A stretch of 64,000 bases of DNA from JAAOZP01 sp038848185 (GTDB lineage Archaea; Thermoproteota; EX4484-205; JAAOZP01): NCBI GenBank assembly GCA_038848185.1, contig JAWCNV010000006.1, positions 1 to 64,000 of the forward strand, read 5' to 3'. Below the pieces are notes generated by a model. The model did not search any database. It was not told the DNA's origin and saw only the letters and a list, made by a program, of their open reading frames with translations. Positions 52,517 through 60,512 of the stretch are shown here, one piece after another. The translations under genes and the position numbers were made by a program. The first letter of the stretch is position 1. Each line of letters begins with the position of its first letter.

Positions 52517-54310
52517 TCACCTTCTCCCATACCTACGGTAGATCATGAGTAGTACTCCAATCATCACAACAGCGATGACTGCTCCGATTAACAGGACTTC
52601 GCTCCTTTGCTTAACGTAAACGTGGAGGCTGCGGGTGGTTGTCTGAGTCTGATCCGCCTTAAGGCTTAGAGTAATGTAGTAGTCGCCAGCACTTATGTCC
52701 GCGTCGCTTGTGATGGTTAGTGAGAAAACAGCGTTTTCCTGAGGCTTAAGCAATGGCACAACATTAGGATCAGCCTTAACTTCGAAACCGTCAGGCGTAT
52801 CAGAAACCTCAAGTTTAAGATTTGAGAGTGAGCTATACCCAGTGTTCTTAACCTCAACTTGGAAAACTATGGATTCGCCGGCTGTCGACTCACAGTAAAA
52901 GTTCTGTGTCACGTATGCAACACTATACCATCCAAGTATACCTAGTCCCAGATTCAGCCTGTCATTGGATTCCGCTGCACTAGCCTCCAAAACTATTGAA
53001 AGTACGTCCGGCTCAGCTAGTGGAGGTATGCTTACAATCATGTTTAGCTTCCTGCTTTCACCAGCCTTCAAGTAGAGCTTAGACAAGACGCTTCCAGAAG
53101 AATCCTTAATCGCCCAGTTGTAGCCAGCAGGAATACCCGTAACGCTGATGCTTACAATTCCATCCGAGTTCCCAGTGTTCTCAACTTCTATAGGATAGTT
53201 GGCAGTATTCCCAGCGTATGCATCTACGTAAGGAGTGTCTGTACGCAGCTTCAGCTTGGGAGCCCCCTTAACCACTGTTATGTTAAGGGGGAGTGTTGAA
53301 TAGAAATCCTTGGTTTTTAAGGAAACAGTTGCCAAATAGTTTCCAGAATCCTCTTCTGCCGGAACATCTATCTTCACCTTCGCATTCACAAATTCGCCTG
53401 GTTCTAAAGAGAGCCCGTAGAGGCTGCTACCGTCGCCTTTAACGATACTTCCTGTCCAACCGTTCGGAATCTCTAAGAATATTGTCCCGGTAAACCTGCT
53501 TGTTAAAACATTTTTGACCGTTAAATCAAAGCTTATTGTTGAGCCCGGAGTGGTTCGGACAATCGGGTATGTTGAAGTTAAGATTTTGAGGTCAGCCTCC
53601 TCAACGTATAGTGAAATAGTTTTCTCTTGGATCGTTGAGCCTGATACTCTAACCGTCAGGTGGTAGAGCCCCTGCGCACTATATGGAGCCTGTATCTTCA
53701 GGTTCAGGTTTTGAACACTGCCTTGGCTAAGTGTCAAGTTAACTACCTCGGCTGAACCATAGTAGACGCCAGCACCCCATCCTTCTGGAGCCTCTACTGA
53801 AACTGTTACCGTCTCCTCCTCTGACCCCTTGTTCTCTATAGAAACAGGTATGCTGACCTCTGAAAAAGCCTTCACCCTCGTGAATGTTTGAGATATTGAA
53901 ATACCCAGAGCATAATCAAGAAGAATCTCTCCCAGATCCACAGAGGACCTGCTTAAGCTGACTGCCACCGACCTGCTTTCATAACCCTTCTTCTCCAGCT
54001 GAATCCTGTAGGTGTCAGCACTGAGACTCACAGAAAAGTCTCCGCCGAGAAGAGTCCGGGTTTTAGCCACAAATGCTCCTGAAGTATCGTAAACATTAAC
54101 AGTCACGTAGCTTAGAGGATTGCCGTTAACATCCTTAACTGTTCCAAGAACAGTGTATGATACGGTGGATTGTTGGCTGGAAAACTGGCCACGAATAGGA
54201 ATTATTGAATAGGCTAGCAAAATTGTTGCAAGAATAATGAGCTTATGCGAATGATTTTGATTACTTATTTTTGTTATATCATCTTTCTCCTCAATAGCGG
54301 TCCTTCTCAT
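52517..54310 (-). CDS. Surface protein with carboxypeptidase-regulatory and NEW3-type repeats
   Basis: The frame opens at 54334, but the TATA box at 54350-54358 and the operator place transcription start near 54328, so ATG 54310 is the likely start. About 597 residues. After a signal anchor comes a carboxypeptidase-regulatory-like domain (GTVKDVNGNPLSYVTVNVYD). Then follow four to five NEW3/CARDB-like beta-sandwich repeats (each with an ENKGS or KNTG-type turn), one C-terminal membrane helix and a basic tail. It heads an operon with an ABC exporter, a pairing frequent in archaea and Gram-positive bacteria. It may capture or guide the transported molecule. Confidence 0.85.
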   Translation of the reverse strand: MRRTAIEEKDDITKISNQNHSHKLIILATILLAYSIIPIRGQFSSQQSTVSYTVLGTVKDVNGNPLSYVTVNVYDTSGAFVAKTRTLLGGDFSVSLSADTYRIQLEKKGYESRSVAVSLSRSSVDLGEILLDYALGISISQTFTRVKAFSEVSIPVSIENKGSEEETVTVSVEAPEGWGAGVYYGSAEVVNLTLSQGSVQNLNLKIQAPYSAQGLYHLTVRVSGSTIQEKTISLYVEEADLKILTSTYPIVRTTPGSTISFDLTVKNVLTSRFTGTIFLEIPNGWTGSIVKGDGSSLYGLSLEPGEFVNAKVKIDVPAEEDSGNYLATVSLKTKDFYSTLPLNITVVKGAPKLKLRTDTPYVDAYAGNTANYPIEVENTGNSDGIVSISVTGIPAGYNWAIKDSSGSVLSKLYLKAGESRKLNMIVSIPPLAEPDVLSIVLEASAAESNDRLNLGLGILGWYSVAYVTQNFYCESTAGESIVFQVEVKNTGYSSLSNLKLEVSDTPDGFEVKADPNVVPLLKPQENAVFSLTITSDADISAGDYYITLSLKADQTQTTTRSLHVYVKQRSEVLLIGAVIAVVMIGVLLMIYRRYGRR

Positions 54311-54313
54311 TGT

Positions 54314-54330
54314 TACTATCACCAGTCGTA
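54314..54330. promoter_or_regulatory. BlaI-type operator 2 (TACTA-N7-TCGTA, one mismatch)
   Basis: TACTA at 54314-54318 and TCGTA at 54326-54330. It overlaps the expected transcription start of the surface-protein and ABC operon. One base differs from the other four sites. Confidence 0.5.
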
Positions 54331-54362
54331 GCATTCCTATTTATGCCCCCCTTTATAAATGT

Positions 54363-54379
54363 TACTATCTTAGATAGTA
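54363..54379. promoter_or_regulatory. BlaI-type operator 3 (TACTA-N7-TAGTA)
   Basis: Perfect arms TACTATC-TTA-GATAGTA, 48 bases before the repressor start codon, between the two divergent transcription units. Confidence 0.65.
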
Positions 54380-54400
54380 GGTTAAAAAAAGTTAAATAGC

Positions 54401-54417
54401 TACTATAAGCCATAGTA
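54401..54417. promoter_or_regulatory. BlaI-type operator 4 (TACTA-N7-TAGTA)
   Basis: A second site just 9 bases before the repressor ATG (TACTAT-AAGCC-ATAGTA). With operator 3 it forms a pair, as expected for autoregulation. Confidence 0.65.
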
Positions 54418-54426
54418 TAGGAAAAC

Positions 54427-54873
54427 ATGCCCCGGAAGCTTGCGAAAATATCCCAGTATAACATTGGGGAGAAGGAGCTTCAGGCTTTCCTAGGCCCATT
54501 GGAAGCAAGCATAATAGAGATCGTGTGGGGTTCTGAGAGTCCTCTTACAGTTAGAGATGTTTATGAGAGGCTTAAGCGGAAGAAGAGGATTGCCTACACC
54601 ACTGTTATGACTACGATGGATAGGCTTTACTGCAAGGGGTTGCTTGACAGACGCGTTGAAAAAGGGAGGGGCGGAGTATTCTATGTTTACTGGTCAAGGT
54701 TTGAAAAAAATAGTTTCAAGAAGTCGGCTGTTCAAGAAGTTTTGAATAGTCTGGTTGAAAACTTTGGCGAGATAGTTGCAAGCTACCTAGTTGAAAGAGT
54801 ATCTTCAGACGAGCAGGAGCGTAAGAGTTTGAAGGAGAGGCTTGAGAAAGCTTTGAAGAAGAAGGAGGGTTGA
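54427..54873 (+). CDS. BlaI/MecI-family winged-helix repressor
   Basis: 148 residues. The winged-helix domain matches BlaI/MecI/CopY repressors: LGPLEASIIEIVW, SPLTVRDVYERL, AYTTVMTTMDRL and GLLDRRVEKGRG. The C-terminal helices should mediate dimer formation. In bacteria such repressors are cut by a membrane metallopeptidase (BlaR1/MecR1). Here such a peptidase gene follows immediately and is translationally coupled. It probably binds the TACTA-N7-TAGTA sites found before itself and four neighbouring genes. Confidence 0.9.
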   Translation: MPRKLAKISQYNIGEKELQAFLGPLEASIIEIVWGSESPLTVRDVYERLKRKKRIAYTTVMTTMDRLYCKGLLDRRVEKGRGGVFYVYWSRFEKNSFKKSAVQEVLNSLVENFGEIVASYLVERVSSDEQERKSLKERLEKALKKKEG

Positions 54874-56216
54874 AGATGATACCCATAGAACTCAATTATA
54901 TTGTTATGCAGTTTTTCCAGCCGTATTTCTATTATTCCACAACCCTTTTAATAGTTTCATTTTTCTGCATCAAAGCCCTTGCTAAGTATAACCATTTTCT
55001 TACAACAAGGATTAGGAGCCTATGCTACTTACTCCCGCTTACGATTCCTGCTTTACTCATAGCGTTAACTCCATATTTGCTGACGATGGGATTCTTCTTT
55101 ATCAGCCCTTTAAGCCATAATTTACGCAACACATCATTACTTGTGCTTCTCAACCCTGATACGGCTCCGCCTCTTCCAACAATTTTCAGCCATTTCAAGT
55201 TAATTGGGGTTCCATCTGTAACGAGGTTGATCGGTGTTCCACCCATAACCAGCATACTCTATGCAGTTGGTTTAACACTGTCACTACTCTACCTAGCAGT
55301 AACGATTATTCTGGGAGACAGGATTCTTAAGAGAGTTTTTCACATAGTTGAGCTTGAACCAAGTGAGTATGAATCGTTGCAGAGGAAGGTTAAAGAATTG
55401 TCTTGGAAACTAGGCATCGAACCACCGAGGATTGGGCTTGCAGAAGATTTGAGACCGAATGCCTTCACAATAGGATATGGGCGAAGAACGATGCTTGTAT
55501 TCTCTTTAGGCATTCTCAAGACTTTGAAGGAGAAGGAGCTGGCTGCAGTCGCTGCCCACGAGCTGGCTCATGTGAAGAACCATGATTTCCTGTTTAAAAC
55601 ACTTTCCACAACCTTGACATTACTATCCTTCTTCAATCCTTTTGCGTATTTCGCATCTGTCACAGCTCAAAGAGAGAGGGAGATTCTTGCTGATGAGGAT
55701 GGCACTAGAGTCCTAGGGCATCCGAGTCTACTGGCGAAGACGCTTATTAAAATACATGAGGCGTCGCGTTTATTCCCTAAAGAGAGTTTCACAGTTCGTT
55801 TAACATCAGGATTATTCTTATCTTCCCCCGTCTCAATGGGAAGCAGTCTTCTTTCAACTCATCCGAAGCTAGATCAGAGAGTTGAGAATATTAAGAGGCT
55901 GTGTAGCAGGGATAAACCGGTTCATTCTAATCCATTAGTGCCGATAGTAATATCTATTCTAATAATTGCTGTGGGTGTTGTGAGCACATATTATCTTGCT
56001 TCAATTCAAAGTTCTTTTGTAAGACAGTATTTGCCGGCAATGCCTTTCAGGATGTTCCCAAGTGGAAAGGGGCTTTCTTTAACACCTAGCTTAGATAGGT
56101 TCAAAAATATGCGAGCACCCAGCTACTTAAAACTTAGGTTAAAGTCTTTAACCCTCTTTAAGCTGTGGGAGAATGAGGATTCACCTATCTACCTTTTGGT
56201 TTTCAACCGTAACTAG
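54870..56216 (+). CDS. Membrane zinc metallopeptidase (M56/M48, BlaR1-like)
   Basis: 448 residues, TTG at 54870 or ATG at 54876. Membrane helices lie near residues 20-38, 50-75, 128-150 and 355-375. The zinc site HELAH is at 230-234, with EILADEDGT around 271 as third ligand. The topology matches BlaR1/MecR1 and HtpX peptidases. There is no penicillin-binding sensor domain at the end. Coupled to the repressor gene, it is the obvious protease to inactivate it. It ends tail to tail, overlapping by 4 bases, with the HtrA-like gene. Confidence 0.85.
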   Translation: MKMIPIELNYIVMQFFQPYFYYSTTLLIVSFFCIKALAKYNHFLTTRIRSLCYLLPLTIPALLIALTPYLLTMGFFFISPLSHNLRNTSLLVLLNPDTAPPLPTIFSHFKLIGVPSVTRLIGVPPITSILYAVGLTLSLLYLAVTIILGDRILKRVFHIVELEPSEYESLQRKVKELSWKLGIEPPRIGLAEDLRPNAFTIGYGRRTMLVFSLGILKTLKEKELAAVAAHELAHVKNHDFLFKTLSTTLTLLSFFNPFAYFASVTAQREREILADEDGTRVLGHPSLLAKTLIKIHEASRLFPKESFTVRLTSGLFLSSPVSMGSSLLSTHPKLDQRVENIKRLCSRDKPVHSNPLVPIVISILIIAVGVVSTYYLASIQSSFVRQYLPAMPFRMFPSGKGLSLTPSLDRFKNMRAPSYLKLRLKSLTLFKLWENEDSPIYLLVFNRN

Positions 56217-57457
56217 GTTAATGATGGTCTCGCCCCTAGTGTAAGAGGGATGTTCATAACTTTATTGTTTCTAACTATTGTCAATATAACAGTTTGGCCC
56301 GGTAAAGTATATTCCTCGAGAAAAGAGAAGAGGTCATCACCATTAGAAATCTTTGTGCCGTTTATCGCTATCAGGACGTCTCCGCCTATGATGAACCTGC
56401 TTCCCTTAATCAGAACTTGCCTACTTCCGCCTTGTAAGCCTGCCTTGGAAGCTGGCCCGTTGGGAGTAATGCTTGTTATCAACCAGCCGTACGTTATGTT
56501 CACATTCATAGCTAGAGCCAAGTCATAAGTCATGTCTATACCTGCTACTCCAAGCCAAGGATGCTGATCGTAAGAACCCTTCGTAATTAGAGAATCTATT
56601 TCACGCAGTATCGTGTTGGAAGGAATAGCGAAGCCCAGTCCCTGCGAGTCGCTCACGATAGCGGTTGTTATTCCAACAACCTCGCCGCGAAGGTTTAGAA
56701 GAGGCCCACCCGAGTTACCTGGGTTTATTGGGGCAGTCGTCTGAATACAGTTGGCTATTGAATATCCTCCGCTAATATCTTCAGAGATTGTTCTGCCGAG
56801 GGCACTAACTATGCCTGAGCTCATTGAGCCTGCAAGCCCATATGGGTTTCCTATTGCCACCACAGCATCACCGACTCTGAGTGTTGACGAACTAACGATT
56901 TTAAGAGGCTTGAATTCATTGATGGAAGCATTCACCGAAAGGACTGCTAAGTCAGCATAGGGGTCAGCACCCTTGACAACAGCAGGATAAGTGTTTCCGC
57001 CCCTAAATCTTACAGTAATATCGCGCGCATTATATACAACATGGTAGTTCGTCACAACCACAAACTGGTCTCCAAACCTGTAAATGAAGCCTGAGCCCTG
57101 AGTACTACTATAGTATGTCCGGTAGAAAATATCGTATTGCACAACGGTTCCGGTTATCAGGACAACGGAGTCTCTCACATTTTCGTAAAGCTCAGATAGG
57201 GAGAAATTCCCCTCTGAAGCATAGATAGTCACTACGCTCGACGAGTTCTGTGTCAATTGGAGAGTTGAAACACGGGTCTCAAGGGTTGAAAGCCTGTTTT
57301 GAAGATCATCCATTCTGCTTAGGATAGTTAGAATGCCGATGGAGTAACCTACCAGTGCCCCTATCAAAATCCCTATTAGAATAAGGGTTGTTGCTGAAGA
57401 CTTAGGAGAGGTTTTCGTCTCAGGCTCATACAATGAGAAGCTTCTGGTCAGTCTCAT
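56213..57457 (-). CDS. HtrA/DegP-like membrane serine protease with PDZ domain
   Basis: 414 residues. One N-terminal transmembrane anchor (residues 22-47), an extracellular coiled coil (48-70), a trypsin-like protease domain with His139 (TNYHVV), Asp169 (YADLAV) and Ser249 (NPGNSGGP), and a C-terminal PDZ domain that binds exposed protein ends. It degrades or refolds damaged surface proteins. The operator lies 8 bases before the ATG, over the expected start of transcription. Confidence 0.92.
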   Translation of the reverse strand: MRLTRSFSLYEPETKTSPKSSATTLILIGILIGALVGYSIGILTILSRMDDLQNRLSTLETRVSTLQLTQNSSSVVTIYASEGNFSLSELYENVRDSVVLITGTVVQYDIFYRTYYSSTQGSGFIYRFGDQFVVVTNYHVVYNARDITVRFRGGNTYPAVVKGADPYADLAVLSVNASINEFKPLKIVSSSTLRVGDAVVAIGNPYGLAGSMSSGIVSALGRTISEDISGGYSIANCIQTTAPINPGNSGGPLLNLRGEVVGITTAIVSDSQGLGFAIPSNTILREIDSLITKGSYDQHPWLGVAGIDMTYDLALAMNVNITYGWLITSITPNGPASKAGLQGGSRQVLIKGSRFIIGGDVLIAINGTKISNGDDLFSFLEEYTLPGQTVILTIVRNNKVMNIPLTLGARPSLT

Positions 57458-57464
57458 TTTAGGC

Positions 57465-57481
57465 TACTATCACCAATAGTA
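57465..57481. promoter_or_regulatory. BlaI-type operator 5 (TACTA-N7-TAGTA)
   Basis: TACTA at 57465-57469 and TAGTA at 57477-57481 with extended symmetry (CTACTAT-CACCA-ATAGTAA). It sits just upstream of the HtrA-like start codon. Confidence 0.65.
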
Positions 57482-57550
57482 ACATGTTAATAAGCGTTGC
57501 TGACATTTATACTAAGAAAAAATCTCGATTAGCTTCCAAAAAGTGAATTA

Positions 57551-57624
57551 TGCGGCGTCCGGGATTTGAACCCGGGTTACCAGCGTGGCAGGCTGATGTC
57601 CTAGCCAGACTAGACGAACGCCGC
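57551..57624 (-). tRNA. tRNA-Gly (anticodon GCC)
   Basis: Acceptor GCGGCGT/ACGCCGC with discriminator A, anticodon stem TCAGC/GCTGG, loop CTGCCAC, T arm CCGGG-TTCAAAT-CCCGG. No intron and no CCA. TATA box (CTTTTTATCC) about 30 bases upstream. Confidence 0.95.
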
Positions 57625-57697
57625 GAGTAACTAAGGTAAATATAGAGGACGGATAAAAAGTTTTATTTAGCAGACTGAAGGAAAGTGTCTGAGATAC

Positions 57698-58435
57698 TTA
57701 TGGGGCTGTTAACGTTTCTATGAATTCCTCCAGAGGGGTTCCGTTTACCTTTGCGTATTCTGTGCGGGTTAATATTGCTGCTTGCTCTATTCTTTGTTGC
57801 TCTGGTATTCCATATTTCTCTAATAGTTTCAGCCCTGGTGCTTCATACATCATCGAGTACACTTTGCTATCTACGACTTCGAACCTGCCGAATGGCCCAA
57901 GATAAGAGTATGTTGACGGATAGTCTTCATCCTTGCTCTTATGGAGGAAGAGTATGACTCTCTCGCCTGCTTCAAGAGGCGGGTCTTCCAGAATAATGTA
58001 GACTATTCCCTTCTCCGCATCTATACCAACACCGCCTTGGATTATAGTAACTGTCTTGCTGAATAATTCTCCCTTGATAACCTGCTCTACTTCTAGAACT
58101 GGAAACGTGAAAAAGTGTTTTGACACCGTAGGCCCAGCGGATTCGGAATCTTCTAAGGTTACCCATGTTCCGTTCCTCAGCTCCCGATACTTAGAATCAT
58201 TGTCAACACTTACAACCTTTCCCAGTACTACTAGGTCAGCATCCTCATAGGCCTTCCTGTACGACCTGTAGGTAATAGCGTAGGATACGGAACCTATCAT
58301 AACCTTCAGACCCTTTTGTTCCGTTAAGTTATTAGTTAAGAAAGGTACGATTCCCAAAACCATCCCAGTCAAGAGTAATGTTGCAAGAGATAAATACAGT
58401 GTCAGCCGTCCTACATGTGAAGATTTTTCACCCAT
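57698..58435 (-). CDS. Secreted protein of a duplicated family, partner of a matrixin-like protease
   Basis: ATG 58435 (4 bases after the protease stop) is preferred to 58462. About 245 residues. Signal anchor near residues 12-32, then an extracellular domain with the strands ADLVVLGKVVSV, LEVEQVIKGE, IILEDPPLEAGERVILFL and FGRFEVVDSKVYSM. It has a conserved end (TPLEEFIETLTAP) shared with the product at 62752. The OB/NTR-like beta layout recalls inhibitor domains of metalloproteases, so an inhibitor or chaperone role is a guess. Same operon as the protease gene. Confidence 0.65.
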   Translation of the reverse strand: MGEKSSHVGRLTLYLSLATLLLTGMVLGIVPFLTNNLTEQKGLKVMIGSVSYAITYRSYRKAYEDADLVVLGKVVSVDNDSKYRELRNGTWVTLEDSESAGPTVSKHFFTFPVLEVEQVIKGELFSKTVTIIQGGVGIDAEKGIVYIILEDPPLEAGERVILFLHKSKDEDYPSTYSYLGPFGRFEVVDSKVYSMMYEAPGLKLLEKYGIPEQQRIEQAAILTRTEYAKVNGTPLEEFIETLTAP

Positions 58436-58439
58436 AGAT

Positions 58440-59036
58440 TTATCCCCCTCCGTAAAGAGCATTTATTCCATTAACTTCATCTTGAGTTGGTTTATAAATA
58501 CCGTAAACATCATACCTCTCGCTTGTATCTGGATTCATTAGGACTGGGGCAAAAAACATATGGGCCAAGCCTAGACTGTGCCCAAACTCATGCCCGATAA
58601 CAGATCTTATCTTATTCCTAGGATAGTTTTGGGTGTAATAGTTGTTTAACGAGATATTTACATACTCGAAGTAGCCATCTCCATTATAGTCATAGGGATA
58701 TGTCATTCCATCCCACCATTGAGAAGGATAGTAAACGTTTTTTACATATACGTGTTGGGGAGGATACCAATAGTCGTGGAACCGGGGTCTTACCCCGGAT
58801 GGGAGATTAATATTGTTCCAGTCGTTTGCCGCATCACGTGTAGCGTAGAAGTCATCAGGATCTGCGCATAGGTTTATGTACCATAGGTCAGGGTAGGGAG
58901 GCTTCTTCCATTTTAGACCCCAAAGTAGGTAACCATAAACGTGTTCCACCACGGCAAAGAGAGTCGTGGAGGCAAATATGCAAAGGATGCAGGCAACAAG
59001 CAAAATTCTATTTCTCATTTTCACCCACGTTTCCAA
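58440..59036 (-). CDS. Matrixin-like secreted zinc metalloprotease (M10)
   Basis: 198 residues. Signal peptide residues 8-28. Zinc motif HEFGHSLGLAH at 149-159 (HExxHxxGxxH) with the downstream Met-turn (PVLMNP) defines a metzincin of matrixin type. It acts outside the cell. No propeptide cysteine switch is seen. First gene of a two-gene operon. A second copy of this operon at 62.7-63.6 kb has lost almost all of the protease. Confidence 0.9.
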   Translation of the reverse strand: METWVKMRNRILLVACILCIFASTTLFAVVEHVYGYLLWGLKWKKPPYPDLWYINLCADPDDFYATRDAANDWNNINLPSGVRPRFHDYWYPPQHVYVKNVYYPSQWWDGMTYPYDYNGDGYFEYVNISLNNYYTQNYPRNKIRSVIGHEFGHSLGLAHMFFAPVLMNPDTSERYDVYGIYKPTQDEVNGINALYGGG

Positions 59037-59075
59037 CTATCCGCATAAGATTCATTTAAATCTACACTTTAGAAC

Positions 59076-59116
59076 GTTTCAGAAACAATTTGCAACTATT
59101 CAGAAATGATTCTGAA
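59076..59116 (-). promoter_or_regulatory. Inverted repeats GTTTCAGAAAC and TTCAGAA-N4-TTCTGAA upstream of the matrixin operon
   Basis: An 11-base palindrome (59076-59086) and a perfect 7-base dyad with a 4-base spacer (59099-59116) use the same half-site TTCAGAA. Parts are conserved before the second operon copy (63563-63593), so they are probably regulator sites. Confidence 0.5.
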
Positions 59117-59253
59117 AGATATGTTTAAATATAGCTCGTCTAAATACTAAATTTAATCTGGCTTTAGTCGAATTGTTTTCCGGGTTTAAAACCGGGTTCT
59201 TCCATCTCGCTCCAGCTCCGCCTCCGCCGAAGCCTCCACCTCCTCCTCAGGAT

Positions 59254-59290
59254 TGTAAGGGCAGTATCCTAACCACACTAGACTCGGCCC
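59254..59290 (-). tRNA. 5' half-like piece of tRNA-Val (anticodon TAC), partial
   Basis: On the minus strand the sequence runs from GGGCCG through a D arm (GTCT...AGGAT) into CTGCC-CTTACA, which is positions 1-37 of a typical archaeal tRNA-Val. It stops exactly where archaeal tRNA introns and split sites lie. Bases near positions 7-8 look deleted, and no matching 3' half is found downstream. It is either a split-tRNA 5' half or a remnant left by integration. Confidence 0.45.
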
Positions 59291-59464
59291 TTATTTGATT
59301 AACTTCCGTAATAATTCCTTATTATGTTTTTCCTTCTCGAGCCCTCTTTACTTTATTTCAATCGGTGTCTTAAAGAATTAGTTTAAAAGCGTAAGCGGTA
59401 CCACAATTTGCTAATAATTTTAATCAAGACAATGCTTATAAGAACAGTGTGGGAGCATGTTACT

Positions 59465-59740
59465 ATGGCTGATCAAATACATTGTGCACATATTCTGGTT
59501 AAGACGGAGCATGAGGCTAGGGAGATTCTTGAGCAGTTGAAGAAGGGCGCGAGCTTTTCTAAACTGGCTGCGGATAAATCGTTATGCCCGTCTAAGAAGA
59601 GGGGCGGAGACTTAGGAACCTTTGGAAGGGGGCGGATGGTGCGGGAGTTTGAAACAGCTGCCTTCGCGTTGAAGAAAGGCGAGGTTTCTCAGCCTGTTAA
59701 GACACAGTTCGGCTGGCACATAATTAAAAGGCTTGAGTAG
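59465..59740 (+). CDS. Parvulin-type peptidyl-prolyl isomerase
   Basis: The frame opens at 59408; ATG 59465 gives the standard single-domain parvulin of about 91 residues (ADQIHCAHILVKTE). Motifs HILVKT, GGDLGTFGRGRMV, FETAAFAL and FGWHIIK are complete. A cytoplasmic folding helper catalysing proline isomerisation. TATA-like CTTATAAG upstream. Confidence 0.92.
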   Translation: MADQIHCAHILVKTEHEAREILEQLKKGASFSKLAADKSLCPSKKRGGDLGTFGRGRMVREFETAAFALKKGEVSQPVKTQFGWHIIKRLE

Positions 59741-59841
59741 GGCACAGTAAAACTATAGCTTAATAAAAACCCTTTTTTATCATGGTGCTGTGAAAACCTT
59801 GGTTTAGACTTATATAGGGGATTGTTTAGCTCACCACTTTA

Positions 59842-60405
59842 ATGGATCTGACGCCGCTCATCGCCTCATTTCTGCTAGTGGCGGTTGCGGAGCTGGGTGA
59901 TAAGACTCAGCTTACAGTTATAACCCTGTCATCCTGTTCTAATGCTATCCTTGTTTTCACCGGAGCGATGCTGGCTTTCATGCTGGTCGCGGGGATAGGT
60001 GTGGCTGTTGGAGATGTCTTGAACCTAGTGATACCCCTGCCAGCAATACGTGTTGCGTCAGCACTCCTATTCTTAGCTTACGGTGTTTACATGCTTCTAT
60101 CTAGAAAAAGCGAGGAACCTGTTGAGAAATCTAATACTGGGTGTGTAGCTTTATCCGCCTTCTCGATGATCACGCTGATGGAACTTGGAGACAAGACTCA
60201 GCTGGCGGTGATAGCTCTCGCAGCAGAATATGGCATTCCTATCCTAGTTTATGCAGGTGTGATTGCAGCTTTCACCCTAGTAACGGGGTTGGGGGTTTTA
60301 ATCGGCAGGACAATTATAAGACTTATACCCCTGAAGTACATTAAGCTTGGAAGTGGCATAGTCTTCCTATTATTCGGAATCATTTTCCTGATAAACGTGA
60401 TATAA
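59842..60405 (+). CDS. Gdt1/TMEM165 (UPF0016) family cation transporter
   Basis: 187 residues, six membrane helices in two homologous halves. Each half has the hallmark ExGDKTQ motif: AELGDKTQLTVITL and MELGDKTQLAVIAL. Family members move Mn2+ or Ca2+ in exchange for protons. Complete; leaderless-type TATA (TTATATAGG) before the start. Confidence 0.93.
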   Translation: MDLTPLIASFLLVAVAELGDKTQLTVITLSSCSNAILVFTGAMLAFMLVAGIGVAVGDVLNLVIPLPAIRVASALLFLAYGVYMLLSRKSEEPVEKSNTGCVALSAFSMITLMELGDKTQLAVIALAAEYGIPILVYAGVIAAFTLVTGLGVLIGRTIIRLIPLKYIKLGSGIVFLLFGIIFLINVI

Positions 60406-60512
60406 GGATCTTTTTATTAGACGATGATTGTTTTTCACTTAAATCAGGTGGTGCTTACAAGAAGAGGATAAACTTATAAACAAATCGCCCATCATACTTT
60501 TCGTGAAATAGA

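Larger units (their letters stand above)
59037..59464. other. Intergenic region with promoter repeats, a purine/pyrimidine tract and a tRNA-like piece
   Basis: Contents in order: the matrixin promoter repeats, a stretch ending in CCGGGTTTAAAACCGGG, a C-rich tract of about 40 bases (59210-59250), the tRNA-Val-like piece on the minus strand and the TATA box of the parvulin gene (CTTATAAG near 59432-59439). No gene is supported. Confidence 0.4.

Noticed and set aside
59160..59200. CCGGG-TTTAAAA-CCGGG considered as a T arm for the tRNA-Val piece
   Set aside because: The two CCGGG arms are direct, not complementary, repeats, and the TTCAAAT loop is absent.
59150..59300. A plus-strand proline-rich peptide (PPPPK and PPPPPQ runs) read through the C-rich tract
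   Set aside because: The frame has no good start, and its last 13 codons coincide with the tRNA-like sequence on the other strand, so the proline run is better explained as a nucleotide tract.
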